From Mesorhizobium sp. NZP2298 (GTDB lineage Bacteria; Pseudomonadota; Alphaproteobacteria; Rhizobiales; Rhizobiaceae): 64,000 nucleotides of DNA. Made by a program: the position numbers and the translations under genes. The DNA is taken from contig NZ_CP033365.1 of the NCBI RefSeq assembly GCF_013170825.1, forward strand, positions 5,840,001 to 5,904,000. Reading direction: 5' to 3'. Below are positions 43,894 to 53,045 of this stretch, piece by piece (position 1 is the stretch's first letter; each line of letters opens with the position of its first letter). The notes under the pieces were generated by a model. That model searched no databases. It was not told the origin of the DNA and saw nothing but the letters and a program-made list of their open reading frames with translations.

Positions 43894-45219
43894 ATGATGA
43901 GCCGCGATGATCCTTTCGGACTGTCGGAGGATCGCGAACGAACCCGCATACGGCTGACCGGCGCGCCGATGCCGCGGCCGATGGCGCCGCTCTTGCCGGG
44001 CACGGCGGTCAAGAGGTCGCGCACGCATCCGAACGCGCTTGTCAACGCGTTCGCGCCCTTGCTCGAATTCGCGCCCGAGCTTGAAAGCGCGCTGGCGCCG
44101 GAGAACCCGGAAGCGCTGCGCACCCGTCTGCTCGAAGAACTGGTTCGGGCACGCGACACGGCGATGGCTACGGGGTCCTCGCTGGAGCGGGCCGACCAGG
44201 CAGCCTGGGTGGTGGCGGCGTTGCTCGACGATCTCGCCCTGAACACGCCGTGGGGCGGGGCCAGCGCCTGGCCCCGGCAGCCGCTCGTGGTCATGCTGCG
44301 CGGCGATGTCGATGCCGGCACGCAGTTCTTCACGCGTCTCGACGAACTGGAACGCCATCCCAACCGCGATCGCGAATTGCTGGAGCTGCAATATGACTGC
44401 ATGGCGCTCGGCTTCCGCGGCAAATATCGCGTGCCCGGCCGGTCGGGCGACCGCTCGCTCAACGCCGTTCGCGTGGCCGCGGCACGCTTCCTGCGCGACG
44501 CCGACGCCGAAGGCGCGCCCCTGTCGCCAAACTGGAAGGGCGTGATCGCCTCCGACGAGCCGCAGCGCTTCATCGTTCCGATCTGGGTCATGGCGCTCGG
44601 TGCGGCGGTTGTCGCCGCGGCCGTCCATATCGGGCTGTCGATGGGCCTGAGCAGTCAGGCGGTCGAGCTTTCAGCGCTTGTTCGGGCCCTGCCGCCGCCT
44701 GAACGCGGCGATATCAGCCGGACCTCGCCCAAGGTCGACGCCCCGCCGCCGGAGAAAGTGGATTTTGCGCTGTTGCCGGAATTCCAGGCCGGCGCGCCGG
44801 CCGGCCTCAAATCCGCACTCAGCGGCACCGAGAGCGTTTCGCTGGCCAAGCTGATCATCCAGGCCTCCAACCCCGAACTGTTCCAATCGTCGCGGCCGCA
44901 ACTGAGCGACGGCTTCGAGCCGCTGATCGCTTCGATCGCCAAGGTGATCCTCGCCAATCAGGAGCTGATCGGGAACATCACGGTGATCGGTCATACGGAC
45001 GGCGTGCCCCTGCAAAAGACCAATCCGCTGTCGACCAACCAGCGCCTGTCGGAGGCGCGCGCCCAGACGATCGCCGACATGCTGGTCCAGAACGGCGTGC
45101 CGCAGGACCGCGTCCGCTCCGAGGGCCGCGCCGCAACGGATCCGGTGGCCAGCGACAGCACGCGCGAAGGGCGAGCCTTGAATCGCCGCGTCGAGGTGCT
45201 CGTCGAAAAGAGGCTGTGA
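43894..45219 (+). CDS. tssL: T6SS inner-membrane protein TssL with OmpA domain (first copy)
   Basis: A 441-residue evolved TssL. DotU domain about residues 40-220 (VNAFAPLLEF, LDDLALNTPWGGAS, LDELERHPNRDRELLELQYDCMALGFRGKY). One membrane helix near 225-250 (VPIWVMALGAAVVAAAVHIG). The periplasmic C-terminus is a peptidoglycan-binding OmpA domain: NITVIGHTDGVPL, LSEARAQTIADML and ALNRRVEVLV. ATG codons at 43894 and 43897 are alternatives. Paired with tssM directly downstream. Confidence 0.95.
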   Translation: MMSRDDPFGLSEDRERTRIRLTGAPMPRPMAPLLPGTAVKRSRTHPNALVNAFAPLLEFAPELESALAPENPEALRTRLLEELVRARDTAMATGSSLERADQAAWVVAALLDDLALNTPWGGASAWPRQPLVVMLRGDVDAGTQFFTRLDELERHPNRDRELLELQYDCMALGFRGKYRVPGRSGDRSLNAVRVAAARFLRDADAEGAPLSPNWKGVIASDEPQRFIVPIWVMALGAAVVAAAVHIGLSMGLSSQAVELSALVRALPPPERGDISRTSPKVDAPPPEKVDFALLPEFQAGAPAGLKSALSGTESVSLAKLIIQASNPELFQSSRPQLSDGFEPLIASIAKVILANQELIGNITVIGHTDGVPLQKTNPLSTNQRLSEARAQTIADMLVQNGVPQDRVRSEGRAATDPVASDSTREGRALNRRVEVLVEKRL

Positions 45220-45220
45220 G

Positions 45221-48200
45221 ATGTTCATCCTGCGCTTCCTCTGGGCGGTCCTGACATCGCGCTGGCTATGGACGCTGATCGGCATCACGCTGCTTTCCCT
45301 GGTCATCTGGGTGTTCGGCCCGATCGTCAGGGTCGGTCCCTATTCGCCTTTCGATTCCGACAATGTGCGCATTGCCATGATCGCGGGCCTGATCATCCTG
45401 TGGCTGATCTGGCTGATTATCGCGCAGCGCCGCGCCATCCGCGCCAACCGCCTGTTCGTCGCCGAGATCGCCGCGCCGGTTGCGGAGAAGCCGCTCGGCC
45501 CCGGCGAAGAGAATGTCGCCGCCGTAGGCGCCAAGTTCGCCGAGGTGATGGCGGAACTGAAACGCCGCAAGCTCGGCGGGCGCAAGTTCCTGCGCGAGAT
45601 GCCTTGGTATGTGATCGTCGGGCCGCCGGCCACCGGCAAGACCACGGCGCTCAGGCAGTCCGGACTGAATTTCCCGATCGACCTCACTGACGATCTGCAA
45701 GGGGTCGGCGGCACGCGCAACTGCGACTGGTTCTTTTCCGAGAGCGCGGTACTGATCGACACCGCCGGCCGCTATGTCCAGCAGGAAAGCCAGCCCGATG
45801 TCGACGCGGCGGAATGGCTGGGCTTTCTCGACCTTCTGAAGAAACATCGCGGCCGCCGCGCGCTCAACGGCGTGATCGTCGCGCTTTCGATCGACGTGCT
45901 TTCGGAGGGCGACGAAGCCATCAAGGCGCACGGCCGCAAGATCCGCCGCCGGCTGGCCGAACTCAACGACCGGCTCGAAATCCGCCTTCCGGTCTATCTG
46001 ATGCTGACCAAGGCCGACCTGATCAAGGGTTTCGAGGCTTTCTTCGGCGGCCTGTCGACCGCCTCGCGCGAACAGGTCTGGGGAACGACCTTCGCGCTGG
46101 ATGCACGCGTCGATGCCAAGACCATCGAGCGGGAAATTTCAATACTGGCGACGGAACTCGAGCGGCGGCTGGTGCCGCGCCTGGAGGACGAGGACAAACT
46201 CGCCGCCCGCGCCGAAATCTTCAGGTTTCCAGCCCAGCTGTCCAGCCTGTCCGAACCGATCCAGGTTCTGGTCGAGGCGATGTTCGGCGAAAGCCGCTAT
46301 GAAGAGGCGGCCTGGCTGCGCGGCCTCTATCTGACATCGGCGACGCAGGAAGGGGCGCCCATCGACCGGCTGACCGCAGCGCTGTCGTCGTCCTTCGGCC
46401 TGCCGCCACGGCGGGCCCTGCCCGCGCCAAGGGTCGAGAAACGCAGCTTCTTCCTGAAGAACCTGCTCACCGAAGTCATCTTCAAGGAAGCCGGCCTCGG
46501 CACGTTCGATCCGCTGGCGCAACGCCGCCGCGCCTGGATCTGGCGCGGTGCGGCGGCCGCGTGTGCCGCGGTCGCCTTGTTGGCCGCCGGGCTGTTCACC
46601 TGGTCCTATTTCGACAACCGCAACGCGATCACGGCGCAGGCAAGTCAGTTCGAGGCACTGCAGACACCGCTGACCTCCATTGCCGCAAACCCGGCATCGG
46701 TGCAGCAGCCGGCGATCGACGGCGCGCTCGAGGCGATGGACGCGGTCGCGAACGCCAGGACCCCACCGCCGGGAGCGCCCCAGGACCTGCTGGGGCCATC
46801 GGCCTCTGCCGAACTGGTGCGGGCGCAGACCGACACTTACGACCACGCCCTGCGCAACGTGCTCGAGCCAAGGATGGTGGCGCTGCTCGAGGCGACCATG
46901 TGGCGACAGATCCGCGATCCGGATTTCATGCTCGGCGCGCTCAAGACCTATCGCATGATGACCGGCCTGTCGCAGATGGACCCCGATTTCGCGCAGAACT
47001 GGTGGGTCAACAGCCTGCCGGAATTCGCGGCCGCGGCACCATTTCCGACCGCCGACGCCGAAGAGCATCAGCTTGCCGCCATCCGCCGCATGGCGGTCGA
47101 CGAAAGCTATGTCGCGCCCGACCAGGCCCTGGTTGCCGAAGCGCTGAAAACGGTCTGCACGATTTCGTTGCCGGCGCGTGCCTACAAGCAGCTGCTGGCC
47201 GATCCGGAGGTGGCCGGGCTCAAGGAGTGGATCCCGGCCAATTTCGCTGGCCCCAATGGCGGCAAGGTGTTTGCGCGACGTTCCGACAAGACACTTCGCG
47301 TCGGCATTGCCGGGGCATTCACCTATGCCGGCTTCCACGACGCCATTCTCGACCGCATCGACGATGTCGCCGCCCAGGCGGCGCTCGACCGCGCGGTTTT
47401 CGCCGGCGGCTGCTCGGAGAATTCCGAGACCTCGGTCTCGGCGCTGTCGGAAGATATTCTGAAGCTCTACTATGACGACTACATCGCGCAATGGGACAGC
47501 TTCCTGCGCGACATGCGGCTCGCGCCTTTGACCGACCTCAACGTCGCCAGCGAAAACCTGAAGGATCTCTCGAGCGCCGATTCAGCCTTGAAGCGGCTGC
47601 TGACGGCGGTCGTTCAGGAGACCGAACTGACGCGCTCCGACGAGGCGCCCGCCGACAACAAGGCGGCGGCGAAGGGCGCCTCCAAACTGCTCGGCAAGCT
47701 GGGAAAACTCGGCAAGCTGGCGACATCAGGCGCGAAACTGCTTCCCCGCGCTGGGTCAGCCACCGAGGTGGACCTGACCGGCAATCTGGTGGCCGAACAT
47801 TTCAAGCCGCTGAAGAGCACCATTGCCGAGGTCGACGGCCAGCCGCCGGCGCTCGATGCCGCCGTTGTCGCGCTGACCGCGCTGTCGAATGTGCTACAGA
47901 CGGTCAGCGCCAACCCCAATCCGCAGGATGCCATCAAGAAACAGGGCGGCCTTGCCGAACTGACGGGCGCGGTCGCCAGGCAGGCGCAGATCCTGCCCGA
48001 CCCGATCAACGCCTGGCTCGGCGGCATTGCCGGTGACACCAGCAATCTGACGCAGAAGGCGGTCACTTCGGAGCTCAACGCCATCTGGCGCGCCGACATA
48101 CTGCCGTTCTGCCAGGCGGCGCTGAACGACCGCTATCCGTTCAGCGCCGACAGCGCCGTGGACGTCAATGTGCGCGATTTCGCCCGCCTGTTCGGACCGG

Positions 48201-48757
48201 CCGGGCTGATCGACGGTTTCATCAACGACCACCTGATCAACTATGTCGACACCACCAGCCAGCCGTGGAAATGGCGCGCCGATTTCGGCCTCGATCCTTC
48301 GGCGCTGGCGGCGTTCGAGCAGGCCAGGCACATCCGTGACGATCTCTTTCCCGGAGGCACCGGGCCGGTGATGAGCTTCACGCTCGAACCGAAGGACCTG
48401 TCTCCCAACGTCACGCGCGTGACGCTCAACCTCGATGGCCAGACGCTGGTCTACTTCAACAACGCGACGCGGCCGCAACCGATGACATGGCCCGGCAAGG
48501 ACGGCACCGGGGTCATTTCGCTCGCCTTCCAGCCGATCGACGGTTCGCCCGAAATCATGCTCAACGAGACCGGTAGCTGGGCGTGGCTGAGGCTGCTGCG
48601 CAACGGCCGTTTCGCCGGCACGTCGCTGTCCGATGTCTACAGCCTGCGCCTGGGCACGAAGGGAATGTGGGCCGATTTCGAACTCAAGGCCGCCAGCGTC
48701 GAGAACCCCTACAATCTGCAGATGTTCAAGAAATTCTCATGTCCGCCGCAGATATGA
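45221..48757 (+). CDS. tssM: T6SS inner-membrane protein TssM (first copy)
   Basis: A 1178-residue TssM (IcmF). Two N-terminal helices (about 7-32 and 50-66), the cytoplasmic GTPase-like domain with Walker A GPPATGKTTAL near residue 134 and LIDTAGRYV, a third helix near 442-465, and a large periplasmic region ending in the TssJ-binding beta domain. The Walker A is complete, so nucleotide binding is likely. About residues 820-845 form an unusual Lys/Gly/Leu stretch (LLGKLGKLGKLA). tagF overlaps the last 19 bases. Confidence 0.96.
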   Translation: MFILRFLWAVLTSRWLWTLIGITLLSLVIWVFGPIVRVGPYSPFDSDNVRIAMIAGLIILWLIWLIIAQRRAIRANRLFVAEIAAPVAEKPLGPGEENVAAVGAKFAEVMAELKRRKLGGRKFLREMPWYVIVGPPATGKTTALRQSGLNFPIDLTDDLQGVGGTRNCDWFFSESAVLIDTAGRYVQQESQPDVDAAEWLGFLDLLKKHRGRRALNGVIVALSIDVLSEGDEAIKAHGRKIRRRLAELNDRLEIRLPVYLMLTKADLIKGFEAFFGGLSTASREQVWGTTFALDARVDAKTIEREISILATELERRLVPRLEDEDKLAARAEIFRFPAQLSSLSEPIQVLVEAMFGESRYEEAAWLRGLYLTSATQEGAPIDRLTAALSSSFGLPPRRALPAPRVEKRSFFLKNLLTEVIFKEAGLGTFDPLAQRRRAWIWRGAAAACAAVALLAAGLFTWSYFDNRNAITAQASQFEALQTPLTSIAANPASVQQPAIDGALEAMDAVANARTPPPGAPQDLLGPSASAELVRAQTDTYDHALRNVLEPRMVALLEATMWRQIRDPDFMLGALKTYRMMTGLSQMDPDFAQNWWVNSLPEFAAAAPFPTADAEEHQLAAIRRMAVDESYVAPDQALVAEALKTVCTISLPARAYKQLLADPEVAGLKEWIPANFAGPNGGKVFARRSDKTLRVGIAGAFTYAGFHDAILDRIDDVAAQAALDRAVFAGGCSENSETSVSALSEDILKLYYDDYIAQWDSFLRDMRLAPLTDLNVASENLKDLSSADSALKRLLTAVVQETELTRSDEAPADNKAAAKGASKLLGKLGKLGKLATSGAKLLPRAGSATEVDLTGNLVAEHFKPLKSTIAEVDGQPPALDAAVVALTALSNVLQTVSANPNPQDAIKKQGGLAELTGAVARQAQILPDPINAWLGGIAGDTSNLTQKAVTSELNAIWRADILPFCQAALNDRYPFSADSAVDVNVRDFARLFGPAGLIDGFINDHLINYVDTTSQPWKWRADFGLDPSALAAFEQARHIRDDLFPGGTGPVMSFTLEPKDLSPNVTRVTLNLDGQTLVYFNNATRPQPMTWPGKDGTGVISLAFQPIDGSPEIMLNETGSWAWLRLLRNGRFAGTSLSDVYSLRLGTKGMWADFELKAASVENPYNLQMFKKFSCPPQI

Positions 48758-49281
48758 CCGTGCCCGGCTTTTACGGCAAAATGCCCGCCACCGGCGATTT
48801 CGTGACGCGGCGGCTGTCGGGCGACTTTGTTCGCGGCTGGGACCGCTGGCTGGCGCAGCATCTCGTGCCGCTGTTTGGCTCGGAACTCTGGCCAGGCGCA
48901 ACCGCGCTGCGCTTTCTGGCTGGCCCGGCTTCCTTCGGCGCCTCGGCGGGCATCATCGTGCAAAGCGCCGACAGGGTGGGCAGGAAGTTCCCTCTGAGCG
49001 TCGTTGCGCAGCTTGCCGAAGCGCCCATTCAACTGGCTGCCGCCGAGGCGTGGTTTTCCGGCATCGAAGCGGCGGCCATCACCGCCCAGAACGGCGAGTT
49101 GACGCCGGACGAACTGGATACCGCGCTGGCCGGACTGCCAGTGCCGTCCGTCGAGCCGGGCGACGAGATCATCAGCGGCATGGTGATGTGGACGGCCCGT
49201 TCGGACATTTTCGACATCGATCCGCAATCGCCACAGGCGGTTCTGGAGCAGATCCTCGCCGCCAGTTGGGAGACCAGCTGA
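48739..49281 (+). CDS. tagF: T6SS accessory protein TagF
   Basis: A 180-residue TagF (ImpM, DUF2094). The start VPGFYGKMPATGDFVTRRLSGDFVRGWDRWL is diagnostic. TagF holds back T6SS firing after translation, in some bacteria by sequestering the FHA protein. The start at the ATG at 48739 lies inside the tssM end. The protein is a little shorter than the usual 200-230 residues. Its partners PpkA and PppA are absent from the window. Confidence 0.92.
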   Translation: MSAADMTVPGFYGKMPATGDFVTRRLSGDFVRGWDRWLAQHLVPLFGSELWPGATALRFLAGPASFGASAGIIVQSADRVGRKFPLSVVAQLAEAPIQLAAAEAWFSGIEAAAITAQNGELTPDELDTALAGLPVPSVEPGDEIISGMVMWTARSDIFDIDPQSPQAVLEQILAASWETS

Positions 49282-49360
49282 TGGACGAGGCGCCTTGGGC
49301 GGTGGCGCTGCCACGCGCGGCCGGGTGCCGCCACCCGGGACCGGTTGAAAGAGCGCGTTG

Positions 49361-50416
49361 ATGTGGCTGTTGTCGAACCAGACGCCATTCGCCGTAGAGC
49401 GCAACTGGACACGCGACGAACGCGGCCATGAGGTCTGGCTCGTGGCGATCAAAGGCTCATTCGAGATCGATCCTGACGGCAAACAGACGCTGCTGAAAGA
49501 CCAGACCCCGGTCACCAAGGCTCCGCTTCACGGCGCGGATCCAAACGAATTGCTGGACGAGAGCGATTTCAATATCGAAAAGAGACATACCGATGTGCTG
49601 ATCGAGGGGCATGTTTACGCACCGGGCGGCCAGCCGAGCCTCGAAACCATCGCTCGTGTCAAGGTTGGTGATCTGGACAAGACCGTCAGGGTCAGCGGCG
49701 ACCGTATCTTCGTGCCCGGCCCGGTTTCGGTTCGCATGAGCCGTCCGCAACCCTTTGTCCAGATGCCGATCAGCTGGCGCCGAACCTATGGTGGCATCGA
49801 CATGGAGGCCTCGACGCCGGACTGGGATCAGCGCAATCCACTCGGCACTGGCTTTGCGGTGAACCCGCAAAGACTGGTCGGCAAGACCGCACCGAACTTT
49901 GAATATCCCGACGCACCCTATCGCGATCATCGAAGCGGCAAGCCGGCAGCTTTCGGTCCGGTGGCCCGGCATTGGCAGCCACGGGCAAGGCACGCCGGCA
50001 CCTATGGCGAGGAGTGGAAGAAAACGCGGGACCCGCTTTTGCCGCATGATTTCAGCCGCCTGTATTATCAATGCGCCCCTGAAGACCAGCAGACCAAACT
50101 GCCGCTCGTCGGCTACGAGGACGTGCGTCTCGGCAACGTCACGGCTGACGGCTTCTGGCGGTTCCTGCTGCCGCGCGTGACGTTCGTGATCACCACCGAG
50201 TTTTACGGCAGGCCGGACCGAAGGCATGACGAGGCGTCGATCCACACACTGCGCATCAAACCCGATTTGCGGCAGTTCTCGATCACCTGGATGTCAATCC
50301 TGCCGGTCCCCTATGACGAGGAGCATTTGAAAAACACGACGGTGCGGCTGAAGAGGCGGATCGGTGTGTCACCGACAATCGCGGCCACCGGAGTGTGGTC
50401 GGCGGAGGATTCGTGA
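49361..50416 (+). CDS. DUF2169 domain protein, probable T6SS effector adaptor
   Basis: A 351-residue DUF2169 protein starting at the ATG at 49361. It begins LLSNQTPFAVERNWTRDERGHEVWLVAIKGSFEID and has PVSVRMSRPQPFVQMPISWRRTYGG near residue 125, both characteristic. DUF2169 proteins are found beside PAAR-like (DUF4150) effectors and are thought to help load them onto VgrG. The probable cargo is the PAAR-like protein at 53046-54005. The stop overlaps the start of the next gene in ATGA form. Confidence 0.88.
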   Translation: MWLLSNQTPFAVERNWTRDERGHEVWLVAIKGSFEIDPDGKQTLLKDQTPVTKAPLHGADPNELLDESDFNIEKRHTDVLIEGHVYAPGGQPSLETIARVKVGDLDKTVRVSGDRIFVPGPVSVRMSRPQPFVQMPISWRRTYGGIDMEASTPDWDQRNPLGTGFAVNPQRLVGKTAPNFEYPDAPYRDHRSGKPAAFGPVARHWQPRARHAGTYGEEWKKTRDPLLPHDFSRLYYQCAPEDQQTKLPLVGYEDVRLGNVTADGFWRFLLPRVTFVITTEFYGRPDRRHDEASIHTLRIKPDLRQFSITWMSILPVPYDEEHLKNTTVRLKRRIGVSPTIAATGVWSAEDS

Positions 50417-51503
50417 TGGCGGAGGGCGCGGTCATCGTGGTGGTCGGCGTTGGCGCGCGCACGCCTCTCGGCTTCGACGCGGCGTCGAGCGCGGCAGCGG
50501 TGCGAGCCGGCCTTTCGTCCATCCAGGATCACCCTTTCATGGTCGACCGGTTCGGGGAATTGATGAAGGTAACGCGCGACACCGGGATCGATGTCACGCT
50601 CAAAGGTCCGGACCGTGCCGTTGAAATCGCAGTCTCGCCGGCGCTGGATGCGCTGCGGCCCTTGCTGGCGAGCACGCCGTCGACCGAGGTTTCGCTCATA
50701 CTCTCCACCGGCGAACCCCGCCCGGGTCAACCGGAAGGCTTCGCAGCTGAAGTGAACTCCAAGCTGCGCAGGCGGCTTTCACAGCACGTCATGCTGGAGG
50801 GCGGTCGACCGCGGGCGGGCATGCCGGCGGTTTGCTGGCGATTTACCACGGGTGCAAGTTGCTGCGCGAAGGCAAGGCCAAGTTGTGCCTCGCCGGAGGG
50901 GTCGACACCTATCTCGAACCCGAAACGCTTGAATGGCTCGACGAGAACGGACAGCTGCATTCGGAAGGGAACATCTACGGATTCTGCCCTGGCGAAGCGG
51001 CGGGATTCTGCCTGTTGACCACATTGGCGACGGCGCGCGCGCTTGGTTTGCAATCACTACTCGAGGTTGTCGCGACGTCGGCCGCGGGTGAAGAAAACAG
51101 GATCAAGACGGAAACCGTGGTGCTTGGCGAGGGCTTGGGAGCGGCGTTCCGGAATCTGTTCGAGGATGCGCCGGCAGACCCCGTCGATCGCATCATCTGC
51201 GACATGAACGGGGAACGTTACCGCGGAAACGAATATGGCTTCGCGGTGATCCGCAATCCCGGCCGCTTCCGAGACGCCGCTGATTTCGAAACCCCGGCCG
51301 ACTGCTGGGGCGATGTAGGCGCGGCATCCGGGCCGCTTTACGTCAGCCTCGTCGCCGAGGCGCAAGCGCGTAACTACCAGAAAGGCCCGCTGTCGCTGAT
51401 CTGGGCGAGTTCCGAGAACGGCTCGCGCGCAGCCGCCCTGCTCGGTTCACCGGGCGTCCGGCCGAGTTCCGGTGCCGACGGCCCCCGGCCTACTGCACGG
51501 TAG
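50416..51503 (+). pseudogene. Beta-ketoacyl-synthase-like protein, frameshifted
   Basis: Two adjacent frames make up one protein. The first (from ATG 50416) reads MAEGAVIVVVGVGARTPLG, the start of a thiolase/ketosynthase fold, up to about HVMLEGGRP. The other, from about 50820, continues GGLLAIYHGCKLLREGK and CLAGGVDTYLEPETL, to 51503. Loss of one base (or gain of two) in the G/C-rich stretch 50795-50830 explains the break. Ketosynthase-like proteins of this size often accompany DUF2169 and PAAR-like genes in T6SS loci, with unknown role. It could be a true pseudogene or a sequencing error. The 3' end overlaps the facing immunity gene by 14 bp. Confidence 0.75.
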
Positions 51504-52497
51504 GCAAGGTCAGCCATTTCGAATCGGCCGAGAAGCGGTGAAGCCACTCGTCGGCGGATTCGGGGCTGGATATGAAACCGTCGCCGGCCAGCGGGCCGAC
51601 GCCGTTGAGGACAAAACCGTCCATCACTTTGGCCATTTGCTGATAGGCAAGCACCTTCCTGGCTAGCCGGTTTCTATCGAGCGAGTCGGGCTCGGCCGCC
51701 AACATGAACACCGTTCCGAACCGTTGCTCGAATATGGCGATATCGGCGTCCGCACGAAGGTCCTTGATGCGGGCAGCCACGCCGGCGTCGTCCTTGAAGG
51801 GCGCGCCCAACAGGTTGAGCCAACATGGTGATTTCAGTTCGCTTCGCATCCGGAACGGAATGAGGTCGAGCATGTCGATATCGACGCCCCAGAACCGTCG
51901 GGCCTTGGCGTAGATTTCGGTGAAGGCCTCGTCCTTTTTGTCCCTCGCGAAGGCGAAGACAGGCCCGCCATGCCCTGAATAGATATCTATTCGATCCGCC
52001 AGGGTGCGCAGAAGACGCGTCAATTGCTCGACGGGAAAATCCAACGGAAAGAGAAAACGGACATACCAGGCCAACCCCAGCGATCGTCGCTTCATCGCCT
52101 CGATGTTGAGGCTGAATGTTCCCCGATCATCGTCGATCTCACAACCGTCCCAAAGCTGGGCCTCCAGGCCCCTGCCCTCGCGGATCCGCTTCCTTGCCGC
52201 TTCGAAGAACCGATAGTTCGATCGGCCGGCGCTTCGCGCCGATTGCGTCAGAACCGGATCCGCGACCGCTGACCAGAAGGGCAATTCCGCTATCTTGAAC
52301 AGCTTGATGCGGCTCTTCGGGCACACAGCCTCATATACATCCAGAATCCAGTCGAAATCGTCGACCGTCAATCGTTTCGGGTAAATCACAACCTCAAGCA
52401 GGATCTTGTTGAGTGGTGCATCGTCGACCACTCTCGATCGCAAGAGCGCCGAGGGAAATCCCGGCAAGGATTTTCCTGGATCACTGTTCGTCGGCAT
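51490..52497 (-). CDS. DUF3396-like (type VI immunity family) protein
   Basis: A 335-residue protein; start taken as the ATG at 52497 instead of the GTG at 52512. It has no signal peptide. SLGLAWYVRFLFPLDFP in the middle and SPCWLNLLGAPF in the C-terminal third resemble the DUF3396 family, annotated as type VI immunity proteins. It overlaps the end of the SUKH gene, so it is co-transcribed with the PAAR-like effector and SUKH genes. It may protect against this effector or a lost one. Family assignment is by eye. Confidence 0.6.
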   Translation of the reverse strand: MPTNSDPGKSLPGFPSALLRSRVVDDAPLNKILLEVVIYPKRLTVDDFDWILDVYEAVCPKSRIKLFKIAELPFWSAVADPVLTQSARSAGRSNYRFFEAARKRIREGRGLEAQLWDGCEIDDDRGTFSLNIEAMKRRSLGLAWYVRFLFPLDFPVEQLTRLLRTLADRIDIYSGHGGPVFAFARDKKDEAFTEIYAKARRFWGVDIDMLDLIPFRMRSELKSPCWLNLLGAPFKDDAGVAARIKDLRADADIAIFEQRFGTVFMLAAEPDSLDRNRLARKVLAYQQMAKVMDGFVLNGVGPLAGDGFISSPESADEWLHRFSADSKWLTLPTVQ

Positions 52498-53035
52498 CGC
52501 CGCGGTCCGCACCTTCGCGCTCCACTTCGATGGAGTGCCTCAATGATTTCAGGAATTCGATAAGGTATTCGTCAAAATCAGCGTATTCGCGCGTCAGCTT
52601 TCCGTCCTCATACTCCTTGAAAGTCGCCTTGCCGTCCGAACCCTCCTGCGGCGGCCACATGAACAGGTAGTTGTTGGTGTCCTCGCCCAGCACAACGGCG
52701 ACGGCGTCGTCGGCCGGGTTCTCGTCACCAAAGTCCTCGAACACTTCCCAGACCATCTCGAGCGTGTCCTCGAACCATTCCTCGTTGCTTCCTCTCGTCC
52801 CCAGGATCGCGGCGTCGCCGTCGAAGTCGGTCCAGCCGTCATGCATCAAGAGGAACTCGCGATAGGACGGCTCGATGGGGAACCCGCATTTCTTCTCGAA
52901 GCGTGCGATGTCCTTTTCCGTTGCCGGCTTCGACGGCGGATCGGTCATGTCCTCATCCAGAGTCAGCATGTCGAGCTCCCGCTTGGCCTCCAAAAGCTGG
53001 GCCACAAGATCCGTGCGCTCCCGATCGTTCAGCAT
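52481..53035 (-). CDS. SMI1/KNR4 (SUKH) family immunity protein
   Basis: A 184-residue acidic SUKH-fold protein. PATEKDIARFEKKCGFPIEPSYREFLLMHDGWTDFDGDAAILG is the core of SMI1/KNR4 domains, beginning near residue 37. The C-terminal part holds EYADFDEYLIEFLKSL. SUKH proteins commonly neutralise nuclease toxins. It lies 10 bp after the PAAR-like effector gene, the standard effector-immunity order, and is very likely its immunity protein. Confidence 0.88.
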   Translation of the reverse strand: MLNDRERTDLVAQLLEAKRELDMLTLDEDMTDPPSKPATEKDIARFEKKCGFPIEPSYREFLLMHDGWTDFDGDAAILGTRGSNEEWFEDTLEMVWEVFEDFGDENPADDAVAVVLGEDTNNYLFMWPPQEGSDGKATFKEYEDGKLTREYADFDEYLIEFLKSLRHSIEVEREGADRGDADEQ

Positions 53036-53045
53036 GGCAGCTCCA

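Noticed and set aside
40983..44591. Open frame of over 1200 codons on the minus strand opposite tagH-tssJ-tssK-tssL
   Set aside because: It spans four well-identified plus-strand genes; its Arg/Gly/His-rich composition is that of a high-GC antisense shadow.
49282..49361. 26-codon ORF between tagF and the DUF2169 gene
   Set aside because: Too short to support, with no recognisable composition; more likely spacer.
50795..50830. Programmed frameshift in the ketosynthase-like gene
   Set aside because: No slippery heptamer or following structure is evident; simple base loss or sequencing error is more likely.
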